Source of the DNA: Clostridia bacterium
GTDB taxonomy: Bacteria > Bacillota > Limnochordia > DTU080 > RSA5
Reading direction: 5' to 3'
DNA: 64,000 nucleotides
Assembly (NCBI GenBank): GCA_002919235.1
Contig: PKEX01000009.1
Coordinates: forward strand, 1 to 64,000
Shown: positions 8,832-17,509 of the stretch, piece after piece
Layout of the letters: the number at the start of each line of letters is the position of its first letter
Position numbering within the stretch: the stretch's first letter is position 1
The notes under the pieces: model-generated
Databases searched by the model: none
What the model was told of the DNA's origin: nothing
What the model saw: the letters and a program-made list of their open reading frames with translations, nothing else
Translations under genes and position numbers: made by a program

Positions 8832-9931
8832 GCCACCATCTCCCTCCGGCGCATCAAGAGATACAGGAAAAACGGCACGCCGAAGATGGCGGTGACGATC
8901 CCCGTGCGCAGCTCGATGGGGCTGAAGACCGTGCGGGCGATGAGGTCGCACAGGATGAGGAAACTCGCACCCAAGAGGCCGCTGGTGGGGATGAGCCACC
9001 GGTGGTCCGGGCCGATGACGAGGCGGAGCATGTGCGGGACGATGAGGCCGACGAAGCCGATCATCCCCGTGACCGAGATGGCCGCGCCGGTGGCCAGCGA
9101 GACGCAGACCAGGACCGCCCGCTTTACCCGCTCCACCGGCACGCCCAGCGAGCGGGCGTCGTCCTCGCCCCCGGCCATGATGTTGAGCTCCGTCGCCAAG
9201 AGCATCAGGCCGGCGGTGCCCGCCAGGACGAACGGCGCCGCCAGCGACAGGTGCTCCCAGCGCCGCCCGGCCAGGTTCCCCATGAGCCAGTAGACGATCT
9301 GCCGCAGGATGCCGTCCTCGACGAAATGGTAGAGCAGCGAGATGACCGCGCTGAACAGCGAGCTCAGCGCCACGCCCGCGAGGAGCAGCGTCGCCGTGTC
9401 CGTCCGGCCGCCCCGGGTGGCCAGGGCATAGGCGAGCGAGGCGGCCAGCAGCGCGCCCGCGAACGCGAAGGCCGGGGTCCACCAGCCGCTCACCGTGTGC
9501 AGCTGGAGGAAGATCGCGACCACGGCGCCCATCGAGCCTCCCGCCGAGACCCCGATGATTCCCGGGTCGGCCAGCGGGTTGCGAAACAGCCCTTGCATCG
9601 CCGCCCCGCTGGCCGCCAGCGCAAAGCCGACCAGCCCCGCGACCAGCACCCGCGGCAGGCGCACGGACCAGATGATCGCCGCCTGGCCCGGGTCGAGCTC
9701 CACCGGCAGGCGCAGGCTTCTGGCCACAATGATCCACAGGGTGTCCCAGAAGGGAAGCTGCACCACGCCGATGGCCGCGCCCAGCGTGACGCTGGCCACC
9801 AGCAAGAGCACGAGCCAGAGGGTAAGAAGCGGCGCTCGCAGGGGAAACGGCCGGGCCGGCCGGAACGCCGCGGGGATTTCCCGGCCGGCGTCGCCGCGTG
9901 CTTCGACGCCCAAGGCGCTGCTCTCTCTCAC
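8822..9931 (-). CDS. btuC: cobalamin ABC transporter permease (FecCD family)
   Basis: A 369-residue FecCD/BtuC permease with about ten helices. Recognisable family segments include PRVLVAGLVGFALAASGAAMQGLFRNPLADPGIIGVSAGGSMGAV, GEDDARSLGVPVERVK and TGMIGFVGLIVPHMLRL. Start GTG lies two bases after the btuF stop, with GGAGG about nine bases upstream inside btuF, so translation is probably coupled. The N-terminal 30 residues are a polar cytoplasmic tail. Its stop overlaps btuD. Substrate assignment follows from the operon riboswitch. Confidence 0.88.
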   Translation of the reverse strand: MRESSALGVEARGDAGREIPAAFRPARPFPLRAPLLTLWLVLLLVASVTLGAAIGVVQLPFWDTLWIIVARSLRLPVELDPGQAAIIWSVRLPRVLVAGLVGFALAASGAAMQGLFRNPLADPGIIGVSAGGSMGAVVAIFLQLHTVSGWWTPAFAFAGALLAASLAYALATRGGRTDTATLLLAGVALSSLFSAVISLLYHFVEDGILRQIVYWLMGNLAGRRWEHLSLAAPFVLAGTAGLMLLATELNIMAGGEDDARSLGVPVERVKRAVLVCVSLATGAAISVTGMIGFVGLIVPHMLRLVIGPDHRWLIPTSGLLGASFLILCDLIARTVFSPIELRTGIVTAIFGVPFFLYLLMRRREMVAWR

Positions 9932-9932
9932 C

Positions 9933-10925
9933 TCAGAACGCCTCCGGATGCAGGTACTTTGCCAGCTCCTCGATGGCCAGGATGTAGTAGTGGTTCGCGG
10001 CCTCCGTATGGTCCACCGAATACACCCGGCCGTTCTTTACCGCCGGCACGTTCTGGAGTACGGGGTCGTTCAGGATGCGCGCCACGAACTCAGGCCCTTC
10101 GTAGGTGACGATGACCTCGGGCGCCATGGCGATGATGGTCTCCGCATCGATCACCTGCCAGCCCTGGATGCCGTGGACGGCCGCCAGGTTGGTCCCGCCC
10201 GCCATCTCGATGATGTCGTGCATGGCGGTGCCCAGGCCCGTGGTGGTGGACCAGCCGTCCCAGGAGAGGACCGCCGGGCGCTCGCGGCCTTGGATCCGCT
10301 GGGCCACCTTTTCATAGCGGCGCCAAAACTCCGCAATGAGCGCCTCCGCCTCGGCTTCGAAGCCCGTGATCTCCCCGATCCGGCGGACGGTTTCCAGCCC
10401 GTCCTCCACCGTGCTGAACGACGTAAACGTGTACACCTTGTAGCCCAGCGCTTCGATCTGGCGGACTTCGTCCTGGTTGCTCCAGGACGCGACGAGGACG
10501 ATGTCGGGCTGCGTCGCCACCACCAGCTCCGCGTTGAGGGCGTCGACGATCACCATGTGATCCCGGAGCTTGTCCACGACGTACGAATCCTTGGGATCCG
10601 CGGCGAAGCGGGTGACCGCCACCACCCGCTCAGGCGGGACGAGGGAAAGGAGGATGTTGTCGAACACGAGGCCTGCGGAGAAGATGCGCTGCGGCGGCGC
10701 TTCCAGAAGGATCTCTTTCCCCAGCCCGTCTACGACCACCCGGGGAAAGCCGCCGGCGTCCGCTGCCAGGGCGTGGGGGAACACTGCGGGAGGAAGCAGC
10801 GAGCCGCCGAAGGCGGCGATCAGCACAAGCAGCGCGAGCCAAGCCGGGGCCATGCGCCATTTGGCACGGCCCGCCCCAAAGCCCGTCCAACGACTTGCCA
10901 GAGAATGATTTTCCAGATGCGACAC
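9933..10925 (-). CDS. btuF: cobalamin-binding periplasmic-type protein, ABC transporter component
   Basis: A BtuF/FepB-like substrate-binding protein. An export signal (APAWLALLVLIAAFGGSLLPPAVFPHALAAD) precedes the fold; no lipobox cysteine is visible, so anchoring would be by an uncleaved signal or by other means. The mature part has the expected PQRIFSAGLVFDNILLSLVPPERVVAV and KPDIV-like TQPDIVLVASWSN segments. The ORF track runs up through the leader; I chose GTG preceded by GAGGGGG at ten bases, giving 330 residues. An ATG 72 bases further in, directly before the hydrophobic segment, is the main alternative. First gene of the riboswitch-controlled operon. Confidence 0.82.
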   Translation of the reverse strand: MSHLENHSLASRWTGFGAGRAKWRMAPAWLALLVLIAAFGGSLLPPAVFPHALAADAGGFPRVVVDGLGKEILLEAPPQRIFSAGLVFDNILLSLVPPERVVAVTRFAADPKDSYVVDKLRDHMVIVDALNAELVVATQPDIVLVASWSNQDEVRQIEALGYKVYTFTSFSTVEDGLETVRRIGEITGFEAEAEALIAEFWRRYEKVAQRIQGRERPAVLSWDGWSTTTGLGTAMHDIIEMAGGTNLAAVHGIQGWQVIDAETIIAMAPEVIVTYEGPEFVARILNDPVLQNVPAVKNGRVYSVDHTEAANHYYILAIEELAKYLHPEAF

Positions 10926-10942
10926 GTCACTCTGACCCCCTC

Positions 10943-10982
10943 GGGACCTCGAGACGTTGACGTGCACGCCGTCTCGAGTCCC
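10943..10982 (-). promoter_or_regulatory. long hairpin next to the btuF ribosome-binding site
   Basis: GGGACTCGAGACG pairs with CGTCTCGAGGTCCC across a 13-base loop with one bulged base. The stem ends just before the GAGGGGG ribosome-binding site of btuF. It lacks a T-run, so it is not a terminator; it may affect mRNA stability or translation. Confidence 0.45.
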
Positions 10983-11111
10983 AAGGCGCTGGCGACGTCG
11001 ATCGAGCCCCGCCGGGCCGGAAACACCGCCGCCCGCGCGCCTGCGGCCCCGATCCGCCCGGCCTGCAGGAAGCTGCGCCGGGCGGCCGAACGGCCACCCC
11101 CCGCAGCAAAC

Positions 11112-11136
11112 AAAAAAGCCTGCTTCGAGGCAGGCT
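11112..11136 (-). terminator. intrinsic terminator of the cobalamin riboswitch
   Basis: On the minus strand AGCCTGC pairs with GCAGGCT over a six-base loop and runs into TTTTTT. It lies about 80 bases past the riboswitch aptamer and before btuF, as expected for a transcription-terminating expression platform. Confidence 0.8.
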
Positions 11137-11217
11137 GTGATCGACGAAGACCGGGCCGCGCCGTCAAGGCGCTCCCACCGACGCCGTACCCAACCTTTGA
11201 CCCGAAGGCGAGCACGT

Positions 11218-11396
11218 CCTCTGACACAGGCAGGTCTCCTGGCTTCCGGCGGGTTGTCTCGCCCATGCCTTCCCACGCTGTCGCTGCTCGCGCAGTGGCA
11301 TGAGCCCCTCTGTGCTGCCGGTTACAGTGGCGGGACCGCTCGGGATTTTCACCCGATTCCCTATTAAGCCTTCTTCAGGCACCTGTGCCAGCTCGA
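11218..11396 (-). promoter_or_regulatory. cobalamin riboswitch
   Basis: The minus strand carries the conserved cobalamin aptamer blocks in order: GAAGAAGGCTTAATAGGGAA, GGTGAAAATCCCGAGCGGTC, CCGCCACTGTAACCGG, ATGCCACTG, GGGAAGGC, GCCGGAAGCCAGGAGACCTGCCTGTG. This RNA binds adenosylcobalamin or related corrinoids and turns off transport or synthesis genes. A promoter lies immediately upstream and a terminator downstream, so it should act by transcription termination on btuF-btuC-btuD. One of the most certain calls in the window. Confidence 0.95.
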
Positions 11397-11406
11397 TTTT
11401 TCTAGC

Positions 11407-11435
11407 ATTATACAACGACCGCGGGCGAATGGCAA
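11407..11435 (-). promoter_or_regulatory. promoter of the riboswitch-btuFCD transcript
   Basis: TTGCCA, exactly 17 bases, then TATAAT on the minus strand, ending some ten bases before the first aptamer nucleotides. Good match to the vegetative sigma factor consensus. Confidence 0.75.
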
Positions 11436-11472
11436 CCGGCCCGGGGCGGCGGGCGCAAGCCCGAGCCCACCA

Positions 11473-11509
11473 GCTCCCGGAGCCTGCCGCTGCGACAGGC
11501 TCCGGGAGC
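11473..11509 (-). terminator. stem-loop downstream of pyc
   Basis: A perfect 14-base inverted repeat, GCTCCCGGAGCCTG with CAGGCTCCGGGAGC around a nine-base loop, sits 26 bases past the pyc stop. No T-run follows on either strand, so it may be a Rho-type or mRNA-stabilising structure rather than a classical terminator. Confidence 0.45.
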
Positions 11510-11535
11510 GGCGTTCGCCCGGCGTGATCCCTTTA

Positions 11536-14500
11536 TTACTCCTCCTCCGACGGCTCGACGATGAGCAGCAGGTCGCCGGCCTGGATGGAGTCGCCCGCCT
11601 TCACTAGCACTTCCGTGACGGTGCCGGCCCGGGGCGCCTGGATGGTCTGCTCCACCTTCATCGCCTCGGTGACCACCAGCGCTTGACCCTTGGCCACCGG
11701 CTCGCCGGGCGAGACCAACACGGCGACGACGGTGCCCGGCATGGTGGCGCCGATGTGGCTGGGGTTGCGGCGCTCGGCCTTGGGCCGCTCGACCCGCTTC
11801 ACGTTGGCGCTTTCGTCGACGACTCTCACTTCCCGGGGCTGCCCGTTGAGCTCGAAGTAGACGATGCGGGTGCCGTCCTCCAGCAGCTCGCCCACGGCGG
11901 TGAGCTTGACGATGAGAGTCTTGCCGGGCTCGATGTCGATGCGGGTTTCCTCGCCCACCCGCAGCCCGTAGAAGAAGGTAGGCGTGTCGATCACCGACGT
12001 GTCGCCGTAGGTGATCCGGTGCTTCAAGAAGTCCCGGAACACCGACGGGTACAGCACCGCGCTGAACACGTCCCGGCGGGAGACGGTCACGCCGAACTCG
12101 TCTTCCAGCTCCTTCTTGACCGCGTCGAAGTCCACCGGATCCAGCAGCTCGCCCGGGCGGCAGGTGATGGGCTCCCGTCCTTTGAGCACCTTCCGCTGCA
12201 GCTCTTCGGGGAAGCCGCCCATGGGCTGGCCCATCATTCCCTGGAAGAAGGCGACCACCGACTCGGGGAAGGAGAGCTCCTCTGCCCGTTCCAGCAGCGA
12301 CTTCTCGTCCAGGTTGTTCTGCACCATAAAGAGGGCCAGATCGCCCACGGCCTTGGACGACGGCGTCACTTTGACGATGTCGCCCATGAGCTTGTTGGCG
12401 GTCACGTACGCCTGCTTGATCTCGTTCCAGCGGTCCTCGAGGCCCAGCGCCTTGGCCTGCTCGTACAGGTTCGAATACTGCCCGCCGGGCATCTCGTGGA
12501 TGTACACCTCGGCCGTGCCCGACTTGAGCCCCGACTCAAAGGGCGCGTAGTACTTGCGCACGGCCTCCCAGTACTCGTCCAGCTTCTGCAGGGCGGCGCC
12601 GTCGAGCCCCGTGTCCCGCTCGGTCCGCTCCAGGGCCGCCACCAGCGCTCCCATGCTGGGTTGGCTGGTGAGTCCCGAGAGCGACGCGGTCGCCAGGTCG
12701 ACGATGTCCACTCCCGCTTCGACGGCCTTGAGCACCGTGGCGATGCTGTTGCCGCTGGTGTCGTGAGTGTGCAGGTGAATGGGGATCCCGATCTCGTCCT
12801 TGAGCGCCCGGATGAGCTTTTCGGCGGCGTAGGGCTTGAGCAGCCCCGCCATGTCCTTGATCCCCAGGATGTGCGCCCCGTACGACTCCAGCTTCTTGGC
12901 CAGCTCCACGTAGTACTTCAGCGTGTACTTGGTGCGGGTGGGGTCCAGGATGTCGCCCGTGTAGCAGATGGCCGCCTCGACCACCTTCCCCGCCTCGTTG
13001 ACGGCGTCCATCGCCACCCGCATCGCCTCGTCCCAGTTGAGGCTGTCGAAGATGCGGAAGATGTCGATGCCCGCCGCGGCGGCCTCTTTCACAAACTCCC
13101 GCACCACGTTGTCCGGGTAGTTGGCGTAGCCGACGGCGTTGGAGCCCCGGAGCAACATCTGGAAGCAGATGTTGGGAATCAGCTTGCGCAGCCGCTCCAG
13201 ACGCTCCCACGGATCCTCCAGGTTGAACCGCATGGCCGTGTCAAACGTGGCCCCGCCCCACATTTCCAGCGAGAACAGCTGGGGAGCCAGCTTCGCCGTG
13301 GCCTCGGCGATCTGCAGCATGTCGTAGGTGCGCATGCGCGTCGCGAGGAGCGACTGGTGCGCATCGCGGAACGTGGTGTCCGTCACCAGGAGCCGCTTCT
13401 GCTCTTTGATCCACCGGGCGAAGCCTTCCGGGCCCAGCCGGTCCAGCAGGTTCTTGGTCCCCTCGGGATAGGGCACCTTGTACGAGAGGGCCGGGATCAC
13501 GGGCTTGCGGAACTCCCGCTTGTCGACTTTCTTGAACGCCGGCGGCAGGTTCACCGTCCGGTGGGCGATGAAGGAGAGGAGCTTGGTGCCCCGGTCCCGG
13601 CGCTTCCTGAACTCGAAGAGCTCCGGCGTGGTGTCGATGAACGTGGTGGTGCACTCGCCGCTCAGGAACCGGGGGTGCTGGACCACGTTCTCCAGGAACG
13701 GGATGTTGGTCTTAAGGCCCCGGATGCGGAACTCCCGCAGCGAGCGGAGCATCTTCGAGGCGGCGTTCTCAAACGTCAGCGCCCACGTGCTCACCTTCAC
13801 CAGGAGCGAGTCGTAGTACGGCGTGATGACGGCGCCGGTGTACCCGTTGCCCGCGTCCAGCCGGACGCCAAAGCCCGCGGCGCTGCGGTACGCCGTGATC
13901 TTGCCCCGGTCGGGGACGAACTGGTTCATGGGGTCTTCCGTGGTGATCCGGCACTGGATGGCGTACCCCCGGCGGGTCACCGCCTCCTGGCTCGGGATGC
14001 CGATCTCCGGGTCGGAGAGGGCGTACCCTTCCGCGATGCGGATCTGGGCCTGCACGATGTCGATCCCGGTGATGAGCTCCGTGACGGTGTGCTCCACCTG
14101 GATGCGGGGGTTCACTTCCAGGAAATAGTAGTTCCCCTCGGAATCGTAGAGAAACTCCACGGTGGCCGCGTTGACGTAATTGGCCAGGCGCATCAGGCGC
14201 AGCGCGGCCTCGCAGATCTCCTGCCGCTTCTCTTCGGTCAGCGTCAGCGAGGGGGCGAACTCCACCACCTTTTGATGGCGCCGCTGGACCGAGCAGTCCC
14301 GCTCGAAAAGGTGGACCATGTTCCCGTACTGGTCGGCGAGGATCTGCACTTCGATGTGCTTGGGGTTTTCGATGTACCGCTCGATGAAGACCGCCGGGTT
14401 GCCGAAGGCCTTGCCCGCCTCGGAGCGCGCCCGTTCCAGCGCCTCTTTCAGCTCCGAGCTGTTGCGCACCACCCGCATGCCCCGGCCGCCGCCGCCGGCC

Positions 14501-14997
14501 ACGGCCTTGACGATGAGCGGGTAGCCGTGGGCCTTGGCGAAGAGCAGGGCCTCCTCCAGGGTGGTGACGGGCTCCGGCGTGGCCGGCACCAGGGGCAGCC
14601 CCGCTTTCTGCGCGAGTTCCCGGGAGGCCACCTTGTCGCCGAAGAGCCGCAGGTGCTCCCAGGAGGGACCGATGAACACGATCCCCTCCTCCTCGCACCG
14701 GCGGGCAAACTCGGCGTTCTCGGCGAGGAAGCCGTACCCGGGGTGAATCGCGTCCACGTCTTTGCGCTTGGCGATCTCGATGATCCCCTCGATGTCCAGG
14801 TAGGCCTCGACCGGCCCTTTGCCCCGGCCCACCAGGTACGCCTCGTCCGCCTTGTAGCGGTGCAGGGAGAGGCTGTCCTCCTCCGAGTAGATCGCGACCG
14901 TCTGCTTGTGCAGCTCGGTACAGGCCCGAAAGACGCGGATCGCGATCTCACTGCGGTTTGCCGCCAACACCCTCTTGATCTCGCGCAGTCTCCTCAT
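11536..14997 (-). CDS. pyc: pyruvate carboxylase
   Basis: A single-chain pyruvate carboxylase of 1153 residues (Bacillus PycA about 1148) that converts pyruvate, bicarbonate and ATP to oxaloacetate for anaplerosis. The biotin carboxylase domain occupies roughly residues 1-450 (GGGGRGMRVV and RDCSVQRRHQKVVEFAP motifs), the carboxyltransferase domain about 525-810 (TTFRDAHQSLLATRMRT, HTHDTSGN) and the C-terminal biotinyl domain carries EAMKVEQ with the acceptor lysine. I prefer the ATG to the TTG four codons upstream used in the ORF track. No frameshift or missing domain. A promoter overlaps the end of galE. Confidence 0.96.
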   Translation of the reverse strand: MRRLREIKRVLAANRSEIAIRVFRACTELHKQTVAIYSEEDSLSLHRYKADEAYLVGRGKGPVEAYLDIEGIIEIAKRKDVDAIHPGYGFLAENAEFARRCEEEGIVFIGPSWEHLRLFGDKVASRELAQKAGLPLVPATPEPVTTLEEALLFAKAHGYPLIVKAVAGGGGRGMRVVRNSSELKEALERARSEAGKAFGNPAVFIERYIENPKHIEVQILADQYGNMVHLFERDCSVQRRHQKVVEFAPSLTLTEEKRQEICEAALRLMRLANYVNAATVEFLYDSEGNYYFLEVNPRIQVEHTVTELITGIDIVQAQIRIAEGYALSDPEIGIPSQEAVTRRGYAIQCRITTEDPMNQFVPDRGKITAYRSAAGFGVRLDAGNGYTGAVITPYYDSLLVKVSTWALTFENAASKMLRSLREFRIRGLKTNIPFLENVVQHPRFLSGECTTTFIDTTPELFEFRKRRDRGTKLLSFIAHRTVNLPPAFKKVDKREFRKPVIPALSYKVPYPEGTKNLLDRLGPEGFARWIKEQKRLLVTDTTFRDAHQSLLATRMRTYDMLQIAEATAKLAPQLFSLEMWGGATFDTAMRFNLEDPWERLERLRKLIPNICFQMLLRGSNAVGYANYPDNVVREFVKEAAAAGIDIFRIFDSLNWDEAMRVAMDAVNEAGKVVEAAICYTGDILDPTRTKYTLKYYVELAKKLESYGAHILGIKDMAGLLKPYAAEKLIRALKDEIGIPIHLHTHDTSGNSIATVLKAVEAGVDIVDLATASLSGLTSQPSMGALVAALERTERDTGLDGAALQKLDEYWEAVRKYYAPFESGLKSGTAEVYIHEMPGGQYSNLYEQAKALGLEDRWNEIKQAYVTANKLMGDIVKVTPSSKAVGDLALFMVQNNLDEKSLLERAEELSFPESVVAFFQGMMGQPMGGFPEELQRKVLKGREPITCRPGELLDPVDFDAVKKELEDEFGVTVSRRDVFSAVLYPSVFRDFLKHRITYGDTSVIDTPTFFYGLRVGEETRIDIEPGKTLIVKLTAVGELLEDGTRIVYFELNGQPREVRVVDESANVKRVERPKAERRNPSHIGATMPGTVVAVLVSPGEPVAKGQALVVTEAMKVEQTIQAPRAGTVTEVLVKAGDSIQAGDLLLIVEPSEEE

Positions 14998-15072
14998 CGC
15001 TCGCCCCAACCTCGCCTCGACATCCAGCGCTCTCCAGCGCTGGCAGCTTTAAGGAAACAGCACTGTAACTTC

Positions 15073-15101
15073 CTTATGCCCCGATTTAATCCTCTAGTCA
15101 A
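15073..15101 (-). promoter_or_regulatory. putative pyc promoter
   Basis: TTGACT, 17 bases, CATAAG on the minus strand, with the -35 overlapping the galE stop codon. It would give pyc a transcript independent of the gal genes, with a leader of about 70 bases. Confidence 0.5.
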
Positions 15102-16119
15102 GTGGCGGAGCGCCGGCGCGGGCCGTCCGGTACCCTTGCGGGTGCGCCCGGTGCCACTCCCACGCCGTGCGCACGATGGTCTCCAGCTCGGCCCAGCGCG
15201 GCCGCCATCCCAGCTCCCGCCGGGCCTTTTCCGCCCCGGCCACCAGCACCGCCGGATCCCCGGGCCGTCTTGGGCCCTCCTTCACCGGGATCGGCCTTCC
15301 CACCACCCGCTCCGCCGTCTCGATCACTTCGCGCACGCTGAAGCCGCTGCCGTTGCCCAGGTTGTAAGCGCCTGACCCGGCCCCTTGCGAAAGCACCTCC
15401 AGCGCCAGCACGTGGGCGTCCGCCAGGTCCGAGACGTGGATGTAGTCCCGGATGCACGTGCCGTCCGGCGTGTCGTAATCGGTGCCGTAAATGGTGACGG
15501 CCTCCCGCAGGCCCAGGGCCGCCTGAAGCACGATGGGGATCAGGTGCGTCTCCGGGTCGTGATCTTCGCCCAGGGCGCCCCCGGGATCGGCGCCGGCGGC
15601 GTTGAAGTAGCGCAGCGCCGCGTAGCGCAGGCCGTACACCCGGCGGTAGTCCTCCAGCATCTCTTCAAACATCCGCTTGGTGCGGCCGTACACGCTGGAA
15701 GGGCGCAAGGGGTGCTCCTCGGCGATGGGCACCGCCTCGGGCTCGCCGTAGACGGCGGCCGTCGAGGAGAAGATGAGAGTCTTCACCCCGTGGGCGCGCA
15801 TGCACTCGAGGAGGGTGACGCCCCCGAGCACGTTGTTGTGATAGTACGCCGCCGGGTGCTGCATCGACTCGCCTACCAGGCTCTTCGCAGCGAAGTGCAT
15901 CACGGCGTCCACCGGATGCTCCTTAAAGGCCCGCTCCAGATCTTCCGCCCGGGTCACGTCCCCTCTGATGAACGGCACCGGCGCCGGAAGGCGGGCCAGC
16001 GCCTCCTGGTGGCCCGTGCTCAAGTTGTCGAAGACCACGGCGGTATGCCCCGCCTCAAGGAGGGCTTTCACCGTGTGAATGCCGATGTATCCGGCGCCTC
16101 CGATCACCAAGACGTTCAC
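15094..16119 (-). CDS. galE: UDP-glucose 4-epimerase
   Basis: A 341-residue extended short-chain dehydrogenase. The NAD-binding GGAGYIGIHTVKALLEAGH is at the N-terminus, the serine segment FSSTAAVYG near residue 120, and the catalytic YGRTK (YxxxK) near 146. It interconverts UDP-galactose and UDP-glucose, the last Leloir step. Start GTG follows GTGAGGCATC. It is the last of the leftward genes galT-galK-galE, 112 bases after galK, which supports the specific GalE assignment over other sugar epimerases. Confidence 0.93.
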   Translation of the reverse strand: MNVLVIGGAGYIGIHTVKALLEAGHTAVVFDNLSTGHQEALARLPAPVPFIRGDVTRAEDLERAFKEHPVDAVMHFAAKSLVGESMQHPAAYYHNNVLGGVTLLECMRAHGVKTLIFSSTAAVYGEPEAVPIAEEHPLRPSSVYGRTKRMFEEMLEDYRRVYGLRYAALRYFNAAGADPGGALGEDHDPETHLIPIVLQAALGLREAVTIYGTDYDTPDGTCIRDYIHVSDLADAHVLALEVLSQGAGSGAYNLGNGSGFSVREVIETAERVVGRPIPVKEGPRRPGDPAVLVAGAEKARRELGWRPRWAELETIVRTAWEWHRAHPQGYRTARAGAPPLD

Positions 16120-16231
16120 GATGCCTCACCCGCTCCTCCGCTGTCCCGTCCCCGGCCGCGCGTTTTGCGACCCCCGCCGCTGCGCCCGGAGCCGCGCCCG
16201 CCCGGCGCGGCCGCCCGCCGCGGGCGGCACC

Positions 16232-17434
16232 TTACGCCCCGGCCAGGTCGATGATCCCGGCGCCCTCCGCCGCCGTGAACTCATAGACCTCCGGCGTCAG
16301 CCCCGTCTCGCCCGGGTACCGCCGGCAGACGGCCTGCCTTACCGCCTCGACGCACTCTTTGTGCACCAGCGCCACGGCGCACCCGCCGAAGCCGGCGCCC
16401 GTCATCCGGGCACCGTAGACCCCCTCCACGCCGGAAGCGATCTCCACCACCAGGTCCAGCTCCCGGCAGCTCACTTCGTAGTCGTCCCGCAGGCTCGCGT
16501 GAGACGCGTTCATCAGCCGGCCGAAGGCTTCGAGATCTCCGGCCGCCAGCGCCTTCACACCATCGAGCACCCTCTGGCACTCCGTCACCACGTGCCGGCA
16601 GCGGCGGCGCACAGGCTCCGGAAGCTCCGCCTCATAGGCCGCGAAAGCCTCGGGCGTCACGTCCCGCAGCGCCCGGACTTCCGGGATCCGCCGGGCAAAA
16701 AAGGCTGCGCCCTCTTGGCACTCCTGCCGGCGGGCGTTGTAGGCCGAGTCCGCCAGCTCCCGGCTCTTGCGGGTGTCGATCACCAGCACCCGGGCGTCTT
16801 CCAAATGGAGCGGCACGTGCTGGTAGTCGAGGCTGCGGCAGTCGAGGAAGAGGCCGTGCCCCGCCTTGCCCGCCGCGGAGACGAACTGGTCCATAATGCC
16901 GCAGGCCACACCGACGAACTGGTTTTCCGCCCGCTGCCCGTAGCGCGCTTTCTGCACCAGGTCGAGGCCCAGGTCGAACAAGGCGTCCAGCAGGGTGAGA
17001 ACGCTCACCTCGAGGGCCGCCGACGAGCTGAGGCCCGCGCCCCGGGGCACGTCCCCCGCGATGGCGGCCTCGAACCCGCCCAGGCGAAACCCTGCCTCCT
17101 GCAGCACCTGGACGACGCCCCAGACGTAATCGCTCCAGCGCGCGCCCAGGTCGGGTTCGACCCGGCTCAGCTCAAAGACGCTTTCTTGATCGTAATCCAC
17201 GGAATACAGGCGGACCGTGTCATCCGCCCGCCGCCGTCCCACCATCACGACCTCTCGGTCGATGGCCATGGGAAAGACGAAGCCGTCGTTGTAATCCGTA
17301 TGCTCGCCGATCAAGTTGACCCGGCCGGGAGCCCGGGCCGCGGTGAGGCCGTCGAACGTTGCGCCCGGGTCGAAGCGCCTTTGAAAAGCCTCCACGCAGC
17401 GGGCCGCCAACCGGGCCGTCCTCTCCTGGTCCAT
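16232..17434 (-). CDS. galK: galactokinase
   Basis: A 400-residue GHMP kinase that phosphorylates alpha-D-galactose at C1. The galactokinase signature GRVNLIGEHTDYNDGFVFP lies near residue 36, the ATP-binding PRGAGLSSSAALEVS near 127 and the C-terminal TGAGFGGCAVAL near 346. Length is typical (about 390). ATG follows GAGGGAAGGATCGG. Between galT (75 bases upstream) and galE, forming a complete Leloir operon. Confidence 0.95.
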   Translation of the reverse strand: MDQERTARLAARCVEAFQRRFDPGATFDGLTAARAPGRVNLIGEHTDYNDGFVFPMAIDREVVMVGRRRADDTVRLYSVDYDQESVFELSRVEPDLGARWSDYVWGVVQVLQEAGFRLGGFEAAIAGDVPRGAGLSSSAALEVSVLTLLDALFDLGLDLVQKARYGQRAENQFVGVACGIMDQFVSAAGKAGHGLFLDCRSLDYQHVPLHLEDARVLVIDTRKSRELADSAYNARRQECQEGAAFFARRIPEVRALRDVTPEAFAAYEAELPEPVRRRCRHVVTECQRVLDGVKALAAGDLEAFGRLMNASHASLRDDYEVSCRELDLVVEIASGVEGVYGARMTGAGFGGCAVALVHKECVEAVRQAVCRRYPGETGLTPEVYEFTAAEGAGIIDLAGA

Positions 17435-17509
17435 CCGATCCTTCCCTCTCTCGCTTGACTTTCGCCGGCACCGTCTCTCGCCCGGGACACCCCTTGCCGC
17501 TTCGACCAG

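Noticed and set aside
8040-9737. 565-residue ORF as a single btuD fusion
   Set aside because: The N-terminal 300 residues are a shadow of btuC; btuD starts at an internal ATG with normal family length.
9933-11276. btuF extended N-terminus as in the ORF track
   Set aside because: The extension runs through the riboswitch terminator and leader hairpin and has no protein-like pattern.
11683-15375. 1230-residue plus-strand ORF
   Set aside because: Antisense to pyruvate carboxylase; composition typical of shadow frames.
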